Assembly (NCBI RefSeq): GCF_014750685.1
Contig: NZ_JAAXGE010000001.1
Span: forward strand, 62,001 to 126,000
Length of the DNA: 64,000 bases
From: Bacteroides sp. GM023
GTDB taxonomy: Bacteria; Bacteroidota; Bacteroidia; Bacteroidales; Bacteroidaceae
Direction of reading: 5' to 3'
The number at the start of each line of letters is the position of its first letter. Positions within the stretch are counted from its first letter, which is position 1. Shown one piece after another: positions 37,411 to 45,104 of this stretch. The translations under genes and the position numbers were made by a program. The notes below the pieces were generated by a model. The model saw nothing but the letters and a program-made list of their open reading frames with translations, was not told the DNA's origin and did no database searches.

Positions 37411-37723
37411 GATAATAATAGGTATTGGATGCCTTATCCTGTTGCTCACCACCGGGTTTGTCTGCTATCGGAACACTGCTCCCGCAGACCGCTACCATTT
37501 GGAAGTGATGAAACTCGGAGAGAACGGATACGGTTATAAAATCTATGAGGGAGAACGTACGATTATTGTTCAGCCTTTCATTCCTGTCATCGCTGGAAAA
37601 AGAGCTTTCCGTGCAGAGAAGGATGCCCGGCGAGTAGGAAATTTAGTTCTTGAACGCATAGAAGCAGGAGATGAATTTACTATATCGAAGGGGGACTTGG
37701 AGCGCTTAGGGATTGTGTATTAG
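37391..37723 (+). CDS. DUF4907-like membrane-anchored protein
   Basis: This is a small protein of 110 residues with one N-terminal hydrophobic helix and a short extracytoplasmic domain (YHLEVMKLGENGYGYKIYEG, QPFIPVI, FRAEKDARRVGNLVLERI). This fits DUF4907, which I recall as a partner of DUF4270 and Kelch genes in Bacteroidota. The overlapping start suggests coupling with the Kelch gene. Its stop codon TAG merges with the first base of palindrome array B. Confidence 0.7.
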   Translation: MNMKKNKIIIGIGCLILLLTTGFVCYRNTAPADRYHLEVMKLGENGYGYKIYEGERTIIVQPFIPVIAGKRAFRAEKDARRVGNLVLERIEAGDEFTISKGDLERLGIVY

Positions 37724-37806
37724 TGCCACTTCGTTGGCACTGTAATGCCACCGTATTGGCACGACTGTGCCATCGTGGTGGCACAGCTGTGTCAATACGA
37801 TGGCAC
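37723..37806. repeat. Array B: four 18-bp palindromes at exact 22-bp period
   Basis: The units are GTGCCACTTCGTTGGCAC (37723-37740), ATGCCACCGTATTGGCAC (37745-37762), GTGCCATCGTGGTGGCAC (37767-37784) and GTGTCAATACGATGGCAC (37789-37806). The 4-bp spacers are tgta, gact and agct. Half-sites GTGCCA/TGGCAC are kept while the six central bases vary. The array lies between two convergent stops and has no T-run. Confidence 0.95.
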
Positions 37807-37828
37807 AAATTTAGTACTAAGGTGTGGA

Positions 37829-38350
37829 TTACTCTCCCTTTTGAGGGTTAATTACATAATCTTCCTTGATGAACTCATCATACACACGTTTCGGATGGTC
37901 GAATTGTGCAGTTCCACTCTTTTGCTCATTGAAATTCTGACGGCGGAATTGCTTCAACTTCAGGTTATCTTCGGCATATTCCCTCAGTTTTTTAGGCTCA
38001 TTTCCATAAAGCGAACTCTCGGTGACGTCCGAATTGAGCAATCCCTCTTTCGGGGTGATAGTCGGCAGGAGTACTTGTTCCAATAATCCACGATAGGCAC
38101 CGTTGTATTCGCACCACACGATGTCGTTGGTTACGAATATACGATAAGCATACTTTGACCATGCGGTTTTGATTTCGATGGATGCAGCATAGATTTCAAC
38201 GGTAGCTTCAGAACCATACGCCTGGTCACGAATCACAACGGTCGTCCGACCGCTAATTTCTTCCTTCACGGAAGTTTGCCATTTCTCGGAATGCATGATT
38301 TCCTCAATGATTTCCGGCAATCTTTCTTTAATCTCAAACTGTATTCTCAT
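37829..38350 (-). CDS. Uncharacterised 173-residue protein
   Basis: I do not recognise the family. The protein is soluble and predicted cytoplasmic, with an N-terminal helix (IEEIMHSEKWQTSVKEEI), a strand-rich middle (TTVVIRDQAYGSEATVEIYAASIEIKTAW, shown here only in part by key elements) and a basic, Gln/Asn-rich C-terminus. Codon use looks like its neighbours. It is a single-gene unit facing the DUF4907 gene across array B and divergent from the antiporter gene. Confidence 0.6.
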   Translation of the reverse strand: MRIQFEIKERLPEIIEEIMHSEKWQTSVKEEISGRTTVVIRDQAYGSEATVEIYAASIEIKTAWSKYAYRIFVTNDIVWCEYNGAYRGLLEQVLLPTITPKEGLLNSDVTESSLYGNEPKKLREYAEDNLKLKQFRRQNFNEQKSGTAQFDHPKRVYDEFIKEDYVINPQKGE

Positions 38351-38536
38351 GGTGCTTGCCTGCGGGCAGGACTTATTTGTTTTTTTCCTACTTAAACAAT
38401 AAAGCTAGCCTAAAGTTACATAGATTGAAGTAAAAAAACAAGGTTTTGTTTAAATATTTACTGTTTTTGCCAAACTATCTGCCTTTTTCGTTTGTTTTTA
38501 TTATAATTATGCAACAAATAGTAGAAAGTTGAACTT

Positions 38537-40747
38537 ATGCGGAATAGGGCTCGGAAGAATTATATCATCTATGTATTGATGTTACTCCTGTTTGGAGGGT
38601 TGATTTATGTTGCTATTGAAGAGGGCGACCGGTTTTCGCATCATGCGATAAATACGCTGAATGTGGTACAGGGCAACCCTTTCACGATGTTTCTCCAGTT
38701 CCTGCAAGACAATCTGCATCATCCGCTCACCACCTTACTTATTCAGATTATAGCCGTCCTGCTGATGGTACGGCTTTTCGGTTACCTGTTCAACCTTATC
38801 GGGCAACCGGGAGTGATTGGTGAAATCGTTGCCGGTATTGTTTTAGGTCCTTCCGTGCTCGGATTTTTCTTTCCTGATGCTTTCCACTTCCTCTTTCCCG
38901 CCCATTCACTCACCAATCTTGAATTGTTGAGCCAGGTAGGGCTGATACTCTTTATGTTTGTCATCGGTATGGAACTGGACTTCAGTGTGCTGAAGAATAA
39001 AATCAATGAAACGCTCGTCATTAGCCATGCCGGTATTTTAGTGCCTTTCTTCCTCGGTATCCTGTCTTCCTACTGGATTTACGAAACCTATGCCGCTTCC
39101 CAAACCCCGTTTCTGCCTTTTGCCCTGTTCATCGGTATATCCATGAGTATCACCGCCTTTCCCGTATTGGCACGTATCATTCAGGAGCGGAACATGACAA
39201 AATCCCCTTTAGGAACCCTTGCCATTGCTTCCGCTGCCAATGATGATGTAACAGCCTGGTGTCTGTTGGCGGTAGTGATTGCCATCTCCAAAGCGGGAAG
39301 TTTTGCGAGTGCGCTCTATTCGGTGGGGCTGGCGGTGGTCTATATCGCCATCATGTTCCTGGTAGTCCGACCGTTCCTCAAAAAAGTAGGAGAGGTGTAC
39401 GCCAACCAGGAAGCAATCAATAAAACATTCGTAGCGTTCATCCTGCTGATTCTGATTATTTCATCCTGCATTACGGAGATTATCGGTATCCATGCCCTGT
39501 TCGGCGCTTTCATGGCGGGGGTGGTGATGCCGTCCAATATCGGTTTTCGCAAGGTGATGATGGAAAAGGTGGAAGACATCTCACTGGTGTTCTTCCTGCC
39601 TCTGTTCTTTGCCTTTACAGGATTGCGTACAGAAATCGGTTTGATAAACAGTCCGGAGTTGTGGCTCGTTTGTCTGTTGCTGGTGACGGTTGCCGTAGTC
39701 GGCAAACTGGGTGGCTGTGCCATTGCCGCCCGTTTGGTGGGGGAGTCGTGGAAAGACAGTCTGACCATAGGCACATTGATGAATACCCGCGGCTTGATGG
39801 AACTTGTCGCTTTGAATATCGGTTATGAAATGGGAGTTCTTCCGCCTTCCATTTTCGTAATTTTAGTCATAATGGCGCTAGTTACAACCTTTATGACTAC
39901 TCCGCTACTACATTTAGTCGAACGTTTTTTTGTACATCGGGAAGAAAAGCTATCTTTGAAACGCAAATTGATATTTTACTTCGGCCGCCCGGAATCCGGG
40001 AGCAGTTTGCTTTCCATTTACGCTTTGCTGTTTGGAAAACAATTGAAGAAGAATCATTTGATTGCGGCGCACTATACAGTCGGTACGGACTTGAATCCGT
40101 TGAATGCGGCCCACTATGCCAGGGAGAGTTTCGTTCCTCTTAATCAGCGGGCGAAGGAACTGGACATACAAGTGGACAATCATTACCGGGTGACGGATAA
40201 ACTGGTGCAGGAAATGATTCATTTTGTCCGTGACGAGCATCCCGATATGTTGCTTTTGGGAGCCGGAAGTCATTATCGTCCCGATATGACGGTGCCGGGT
40301 ACTCCGGGGGCTATTTTATGGCTGACTCTGTTTCGCGACAAGATTGATGAAATCATGGAGCAGGTGAAGTGTCCTGTCGCTGTATTTGTGAATCGCCATT
40401 ACCGGGAAGGGGCTTTAGTCAGTTTCGTATTGGGCGGCATGATTGATGTATTCATGCTTTCCTATTTGGAAATGATGTTGCAGAACGGACATTCCGTACG
40501 TCTCTTCGCTTTCGATACGGAGGATGAAGAATTCGGGCAACGGATTGACAATTTGCTGGCGCATTATCCCGGACAGGTCAATGTGAACTGGTTTAAGGGA
40601 ACTGAAGAATTAGTAACCGATGAGAAAGACGGGCTGTTGATAATGAGCCACCTTTCTTATTCTAAATTATCCGAGGATGAAGCAGTGATGAAGGAACTTT
40701 CTTCCCTGTTAGTCATCCGCAGGAATAAAAGTAACGAAAAGAAATGA
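38537..40747 (+). CDS. CPA2-family cation:proton antiporter (Kef/NapA type) with USP-like tail
   Basis: This is a 736-residue inner membrane protein. An N-terminal extra helix is followed by a 12-helix Na+/H+ exchanger domain (about 70-450). GQPGVIGEIVAGIVLGPS is the first conserved segment, and ASAANDDVTAW holds the Asn-Asp/Asp-Asp ion-binding pair of helix 5. The C-terminal 270 residues resemble one or two universal-stress-protein folds (VDNHYRVTDKLVQEMI, DMLLLGAGSH). It should exchange Na+ or K+ for protons. It overlaps the next gene by 4 bp. Confidence 0.92.
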   Translation: MRNRARKNYIIYVLMLLLFGGLIYVAIEEGDRFSHHAINTLNVVQGNPFTMFLQFLQDNLHHPLTTLLIQIIAVLLMVRLFGYLFNLIGQPGVIGEIVAGIVLGPSVLGFFFPDAFHFLFPAHSLTNLELLSQVGLILFMFVIGMELDFSVLKNKINETLVISHAGILVPFFLGILSSYWIYETYAASQTPFLPFALFIGISMSITAFPVLARIIQERNMTKSPLGTLAIASAANDDVTAWCLLAVVIAISKAGSFASALYSVGLAVVYIAIMFLVVRPFLKKVGEVYANQEAINKTFVAFILLILIISSCITEIIGIHALFGAFMAGVVMPSNIGFRKVMMEKVEDISLVFFLPLFFAFTGLRTEIGLINSPELWLVCLLLVTVAVVGKLGGCAIAARLVGESWKDSLTIGTLMNTRGLMELVALNIGYEMGVLPPSIFVILVIMALVTTFMTTPLLHLVERFFVHREEKLSLKRKLIFYFGRPESGSSLLSIYALLFGKQLKKNHLIAAHYTVGTDLNPLNAAHYARESFVPLNQRAKELDIQVDNHYRVTDKLVQEMIHFVRDEHPDMLLLGAGSHYRPDMTVPGTPGAILWLTLFRDKIDEIMEQVKCPVAVFVNRHYREGALVSFVLGGMIDVFMLSYLEMMLQNGHSVRLFAFDTEDEEFGQRIDNLLAHYPGQVNVNWFKGTEELVTDEKDGLLIMSHLSYSKLSEDEAVMKELSSLLVIRRNKSNEKK

Positions 40748-41589
40748 ATAACTTACAAATCGACGAATCTACCGGATTAGTGTTGGAAGGCGGGGGAATG
40801 CGCGGCGTATTTACTTGCGGCGTACTCGATTATTTGATGGATTGCGACATTCGGTTCCCTTATGCGATAGGGGTATCCGCCGGAGCGTGCAACGGGCTTT
40901 CTTATGCTTCCCGCCAACGGGGACGTGCCAAATACAGCAATATCGACCTGCTGGAAAAGTACAATTATATCGGTCTGAAACATCTGCTCAAGAAACGCAA
41001 TATCCTCGATTTCGATTTGTTGTTCAATGAATTCCCGGAACATATTCTTCCCTATGACTACGAAACATATTTTGCTTCGCCCGAACGTTTCGTCATGGTG
41101 ACTACAAACTGCCTGACGGGAGAAGCCAACTATTTTGAAGAGAAGAAAGACAAGAACCGGGTGATTGATATTGTCCGTGCTTCCAGCAGTCTGCCTATTG
41201 TCTGTCCCATTGCTTATGTAGACGGAGTTCCGATGCTCGATGGGGGAATTGTGGACTCTATTCCTCTGTTGCGTGCCATTGCCGATGGCTATACGCGCAA
41301 TCTCGTTGTGCTCACCCGCAACCGTGGTTACCGGAAAGATTCCAAGGATATTCGTGTCCCGTCATTCATCTATCGGAAGTATCCGAATTTGCGTGAAGCG
41401 TTGAGCCGGCGTTGTGCCTTATACAATGAACAGTTGGAAATGGTGGAGCGCATGGAAGACGAGGGAAAGATTGTCGTTATCCGTCCGTTGAAACCGGTAG
41501 CCGTAGACCGCATCGAGAAAGATGTGCAGAAGCTAACTGAGTTTTATCAGGAAGGATATGAGTGCGCAAGAGCTTTATTTGAAGGATAA
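40744..41589 (+). CDS. Patatin-like phospholipase (RssA/YjjU type)
   Basis: The 281-residue protein has the patatin catalytic layout: the oxyanion loop LEGGGMRGVF, nucleophile Ser in GVSAGA, and the Asp dyad partner in LDGGIVDS. No signal peptide is seen, so it acts inside the cell. It is closest in pattern to the bacterial YjjU/RssA-like acyl hydrolases with an unknown lipid target. The ATGA overlap with the antiporter gene implies one transcript. Confidence 0.9.
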   Translation: MNNLQIDESTGLVLEGGGMRGVFTCGVLDYLMDCDIRFPYAIGVSAGACNGLSYASRQRGRAKYSNIDLLEKYNYIGLKHLLKKRNILDFDLLFNEFPEHILPYDYETYFASPERFVMVTTNCLTGEANYFEEKKDKNRVIDIVRASSSLPIVCPIAYVDGVPMLDGGIVDSIPLLRAIADGYTRNLVVLTRNRGYRKDSKDIRVPSFIYRKYPNLREALSRRCALYNEQLEMVERMEDEGKIVVIRPLKPVAVDRIEKDVQKLTEFYQEGYECARALFEG

Positions 41590-41678
41590 AGGAATCTTCC
41601 TGCCCTTTGCTTTTCTCTGTATGGTGGATAAGATTGATGAATATAGGCTAGGCTGTGCTTCCTGTTCATTGTGATTAT

Positions 41679-42701
41679 TCACTCTGAGTCTGTATATTGT
41701 TCGGCAGCTCTTTTTAGTTTTTTGCCCATCAATTCTACCAATGTATTCGGATACAGAACCTGTATCCCGTTGGCATATCCGAAGAATACCCGTTCCAGTT
41801 CATGGTTGATGACTACTTCAATTTCCAGTATGACGCTTCCGTCAGCCAATTCTTCTATTAATTGCTGGCTGCGGTGTATAGGTTTGGTAATGATATATGG
41901 CGCTTCGTTGGCAGCCACTTTGAAACCTACTTTCTCGGCTTTGCTTCCTGAATTCTTAGTCACTCCTACCAAGTCGTCAAAGAATGTATTCGGGTCGAAG
42001 AACGTATTCTTTATAGATTGCTCTTGTGACAGAACTTCTAACGAATGTATTCTGTCCAAAGCTAAGTTCTGCAATATCCGTCCGTTTCCTCTCACTCCAT
42101 ACACAAACCACCGGTTGCGGTACTCTTTCAATAAATAAGGATGGAAAATGAAATCGTTTGCCGAACGTGCTTTGAACGAACGGTATTTCAGCCGTATGGG
42201 ATGCTCGTTCACAATGGCGTGATAGATTGTATCGAGGTAATCCAGTCCTTTCAGTGATTCATTCTTCTCGAAGTCGATGACCGGAGTTGTCTTCATTCGT
42301 GCGGAAGCGACATGGTCTTCCAGGCGATTGATAATATCGCTCATCTCCGTGAAGTAAGAGAATCCTTTGAATTGCCGCAATACTTCCACTGCTTCCGACA
42401 TCATTTTCAAATCCTGTTCGTTCAGCGGAGTTTGCGTGATACTGTATTCCGGGTCTTCGTATTTATAATATTTATTCTCGTACACTACAATCGGAGCATT
42501 ATAACCCAGTTTTTCGCTGCGCATCATCTGAATATCCATTTGCACCGTACGTTTGCTTATCCCCTTATCAATGCCTTCATATTCATAAAGGGCATCCGAG
42601 CAGGCATCCACCAAATCTTCCAGCGTCCAGCGACGGTAAGGATTACGCAGGCAGTTATCAATTGTTTTATAACGAATCAAGGCATTTCTATTGGCTGGCA
42701 T
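41679..42701 (-). CDS. WYL-domain transcriptional regulator
   Basis: This is a 340-residue regulator. An N-terminal helix-turn-helix region (about 1-85, ALIRYKTIDNCLRNPYRRWTLEDLVD) is followed by a WYL domain (about 135-225; PIRLKYRSF, FHPYLLKEYRNRWFVYG) and a C-terminal WCX-type part. WYL domains bind nucleic acid or other ligands and control stress, DNA damage and phage-defence genes. The start at 42701 gives MPANRNALIRY, the usual N-terminus; an in-frame extension to 42728 overlaps the promoter. The target is not known. Confidence 0.9.
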   Translation of the reverse strand: MPANRNALIRYKTIDNCLRNPYRRWTLEDLVDACSDALYEYEGIDKGISKRTVQMDIQMMRSEKLGYNAPIVVYENKYYKYEDPEYSITQTPLNEQDLKMMSEAVEVLRQFKGFSYFTEMSDIINRLEDHVASARMKTTPVIDFEKNESLKGLDYLDTIYHAIVNEHPIRLKYRSFKARSANDFIFHPYLLKEYRNRWFVYGVRGNGRILQNLALDRIHSLEVLSQEQSIKNTFFDPNTFFDDLVGVTKNSGSKAEKVGFKVAANEAPYIITKPIHRSQQLIEELADGSVILEIEVVINHELERVFFGYANGIQVLYPNTLVELMGKKLKRAAEQYTDSE

Positions 42702-42725
42702 AAGCAGGAGAATTAAGATTGGCTT

Positions 42726-42757
42726 CAAAAGTAGAAAAATTAATTCAGGAAAGCAAA
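42726..42757 (-). promoter_or_regulatory. Promoter of the WYL regulator gene
   Basis: On the minus strand TTTG (42757-42754) and TACTTTTG (42733-42726) are 20 bp apart, an exact match to the Bacteroides consensus. The start codon is 25 bp downstream. Confidence 0.85.
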
Positions 42758-42881
42758 GAGGTTATTCGTCTTTATTCCTGCGATATCTCCGTAAATATGC
42801 ATATTTTTCCGTTACTTCTCCTTTTTTCTTCCGATTAATTCGATTTTAAGTCATTATTAATTCACTTTGGCGGAATTTATT

Positions 42882-42895
42882 AAGGGGTGCCCCTT
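42882..42895. promoter_or_regulatory. Candidate operator AAGGGGTGCCCCTT before the plus-strand enzyme operon
   Basis: A 14-bp GC-rich palindrome (arms AAGGGG/CCCCTT) stands out in AT-rich DNA about 60 bp before the GH99/GH43 start. It ends directly on a TTTACTTTG element that resembles the -7 box; a TTTG occurs 25 bp upstream of that. It could bind the locus regulator. Confidence 0.5.
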
Positions 42896-42935
42896 TACTT
42901 TGCTGAAAATAGTTTTAAAGACTTAAAAGTATAAC

Positions 42936-42962
42936 ATGAAAAACAAAGGAATAACATGGTAA
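42936..42962 (+). CDS. Eight-codon leader ORF MKNKGITW overlapping the GH99/GH43 start
   Basis: ATG at 42936 opens MKNKGITW and stops at TAA 42960-42962, which overlaps the ATG of the enzyme gene at 42956. The preceding ATAACATGAAAAACAAA is identical over 17 bases to the start region of the next gene (MKNKMKW at 45105). It may be a coupled leader or the trace of a former start shifted out of frame. Confidence 0.35.
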   Translation: MKNKGITW

Positions 42963-45064
42963 AAAGGTTTGATTGGTTATTGGTATTTTTATTGTTTTCA
43001 ATAGGTGTGATGGCACAATCCGGTGGGAAACAGTATAATTCTTACAAAGGATTGGTTATGGCCGGTTATCAGGGGTGGTTCAATGCCCCTGGTGACGGCT
43101 CCGGCCGTGGTTGGCATCATTACAATGGTCGCGAGGGATTTCAACCGGGGTCATGCTCCGTAGATTTTTGGCCGGAAGTATCAGAGTATAAGAAACTCTA
43201 TAAGACGGCATTTACCTTTGCGGACGGCAAGCAGGCATCTGTTTTTTCTTCTTATGACGAGTCTACCGTCAATGTTCATTTCAGATGGATGAAGGAATAT
43301 GGACTAGACGGAGTGTTTATGCAGCGCTTTATCGCAGAGATTCGGAACGAAAGCGGATTGAAGCATTTCAATAAAGTGCTGGACTCGGCAATGAAAGCCG
43401 CCAATAAATATAATCGCGCTATCTGCGTGATGTATGACTTGAGCGGAATGCAGTCGGGTGAAGAAGAGTTCTTGCTCAAAGACATAGCAGAAATCGCCCA
43501 ACGACATTCTATAAAAAATCATGCAAAGAACCCTTCTTATCTGTATCACAATGGCAAACCGTTGGTTACGGTATGGGGAGTGGGATTCAACGATAACCGC
43601 CGCTACGGATTGAAAGAAGCTGCGCGTATCATCGACGGACTGAAGTCACAGGGATTCAGTGTGATGCTTGGAGTACCTACCCAATGGCGCGAATTGCAGG
43701 GAGACACGGAATCAGACCCGCAGTTGCATGCACTTATCAGAAAATGCGATATTATCATGCCCTGGTTTGTAGGGCGATACAATCAGACTACCTATCCGAA
43801 ATATCAGAAACTCGTAGAAGAAGATATTCAGTGGGCGAAGAAGAATCAGGTTGATTATGCGCCGTTGGTTTTCCCGGGTTTCTCATGGGCGAATATGAAG
43901 GGGAAGGATAATAATTCACTTATCCCCCGCAACAAAGGTTCTTTCCTTTGGGATCAGTTGATGGGAGCCATTCGGGCAGGTGCCGAAATGATTTATGTAG
44001 CCATGTTTGATGAAATAGACGAGGGAACGGCTATCTTCAAGTGTGCCAAGAAAGTGCCGGTAGGCGAAAGTACATTCGTACCCATCGAGGAAGGAGTGGA
44101 AAGCGACCATTATCTGAAACTGGTAGGCGAGGCAGGTAAGATTTTACGCAAGGAAAAGGCGATAGCATTGAATACAAGCCTGAATCCTGCGGCTCCGAAT
44201 CCCTTTATCCGGCATATGTACACAGCTGACCCTTCGGCTCATGTATGGAAAGACGGACGCTTGTATGTATATGCTTCCCATGACATCGCCCCGCCACGCG
44301 GATGTGATTTGATGGACCGTTATCATGTGTTCTCAACTGCTGATATGGTGAACTGGACAGACCACGGGGAGATTTTGAGTTCTGACCAAGTACCTTGGGG
44401 ACGAAAAGAAGGCGGTTTTATGTGGGCGCCGGACTGTGCTTACAGAAATGGTACTTACTATTTCTATTTCCCCCATCCCAGTGAGACAGCTTGGGATAAC
44501 AGTTGGAAGATTGGCGTGGCTACCAGCAATAAACCCGCGGAAGGATTCAAAGTGCAGGGATATATCGAAGGAATGGACCCGATGATTGACCCTTGTGTCT
44601 TTGTGGACGACGACGGACAGGCTTATGTCTACAATGGCGGTGGCGGCATCTGCAAAGGTGGCAAACTGAAAGATAATATGATGGAACTGGACGGACCGAT
44701 GCAACCGATGAAAGGACTGGAAGACTTTCACGAAGCAGCCTGGATTCACAAATATAAAGGTAAATACTACCTGTCTTATTCCGACAACCATGACGAGAAC
44801 TGGAATGACGGCGTAAAAGGAGACAACCGGATGCGCTATGCCATGAGCGACTCCCCGTTAGGCCCGTGGGAATCAAAAGGCATCTACATGGAACCGACCG
44901 ACAGTTACACCAATCATGGCTCTATTGTCGAATTCAAAGGACAATGGTATGCTTTCTATCATAACAGCGCCTTGTCCAGGCATGATTGGCTACGCTCCAT
45001 CTGTGTAGACAAACTGTATTATAACCCGGACGGCACCATTCAGATGGTGAAGCAAACGAAGTAG
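42956..45064 (+). CDS. Fusion of a GH99/GH71-like domain and a GH43 domain
   Basis: This is a 702-residue secreted enzyme with a signal peptide (MVKRFDWLLVFLLFSIGVMA) and no lipobox. Residues about 28-395 form a GH99/GH71-like TIM barrel (YKGLVMAGYQGWF, VHFRWMKEYGLDGVFMQRF, PWFVGRYNQ). Residues about 405-702 form a GH43 five-bladed propeller with Asp425 (DPSAHVW), Asp545 (IDPCVF) and Glu593 (HEAAW) in the base, pKa-setting and acid positions. The GH43 half would cleave arabinosyl, xylosyl or related links. It is the first gene of the plus-strand enzyme run. Confidence 0.85.
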   Translation: MVKRFDWLLVFLLFSIGVMAQSGGKQYNSYKGLVMAGYQGWFNAPGDGSGRGWHHYNGREGFQPGSCSVDFWPEVSEYKKLYKTAFTFADGKQASVFSSYDESTVNVHFRWMKEYGLDGVFMQRFIAEIRNESGLKHFNKVLDSAMKAANKYNRAICVMYDLSGMQSGEEEFLLKDIAEIAQRHSIKNHAKNPSYLYHNGKPLVTVWGVGFNDNRRYGLKEAARIIDGLKSQGFSVMLGVPTQWRELQGDTESDPQLHALIRKCDIIMPWFVGRYNQTTYPKYQKLVEEDIQWAKKNQVDYAPLVFPGFSWANMKGKDNNSLIPRNKGSFLWDQLMGAIRAGAEMIYVAMFDEIDEGTAIFKCAKKVPVGESTFVPIEEGVESDHYLKLVGEAGKILRKEKAIALNTSLNPAAPNPFIRHMYTADPSAHVWKDGRLYVYASHDIAPPRGCDLMDRYHVFSTADMVNWTDHGEILSSDQVPWGRKEGGFMWAPDCAYRNGTYYFYFPHPSETAWDNSWKIGVATSNKPAEGFKVQGYIEGMDPMIDPCVFVDDDGQAYVYNGGGGICKGGKLKDNMMELDGPMQPMKGLEDFHEAAWIHKYKGKYYLSYSDNHDENWNDGVKGDNRMRYAMSDSPLGPWESKGIYMEPTDSYTNHGSIVEFKGQWYAFYHNSALSRHDWLRSICVDKLYYNPDGTIQMVKQTK

Positions 45065-45104
45065 ATAAACGAAATCTTAATAATATTAGAAAAACGAGCA
45101 TAAC

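Noticed and set aside
37723..37806. A CRISPR array
   Set aside because: The units are 18 bp with 4-bp spacers, far too short for CRISPR, and no cas genes are near any of the three arrays.
37723..37806. A plain intrinsic terminator
   Set aside because: There are four equal palindromes with no T-run after any of them, and array A lies between genes of the same strand upstream of a promoter.
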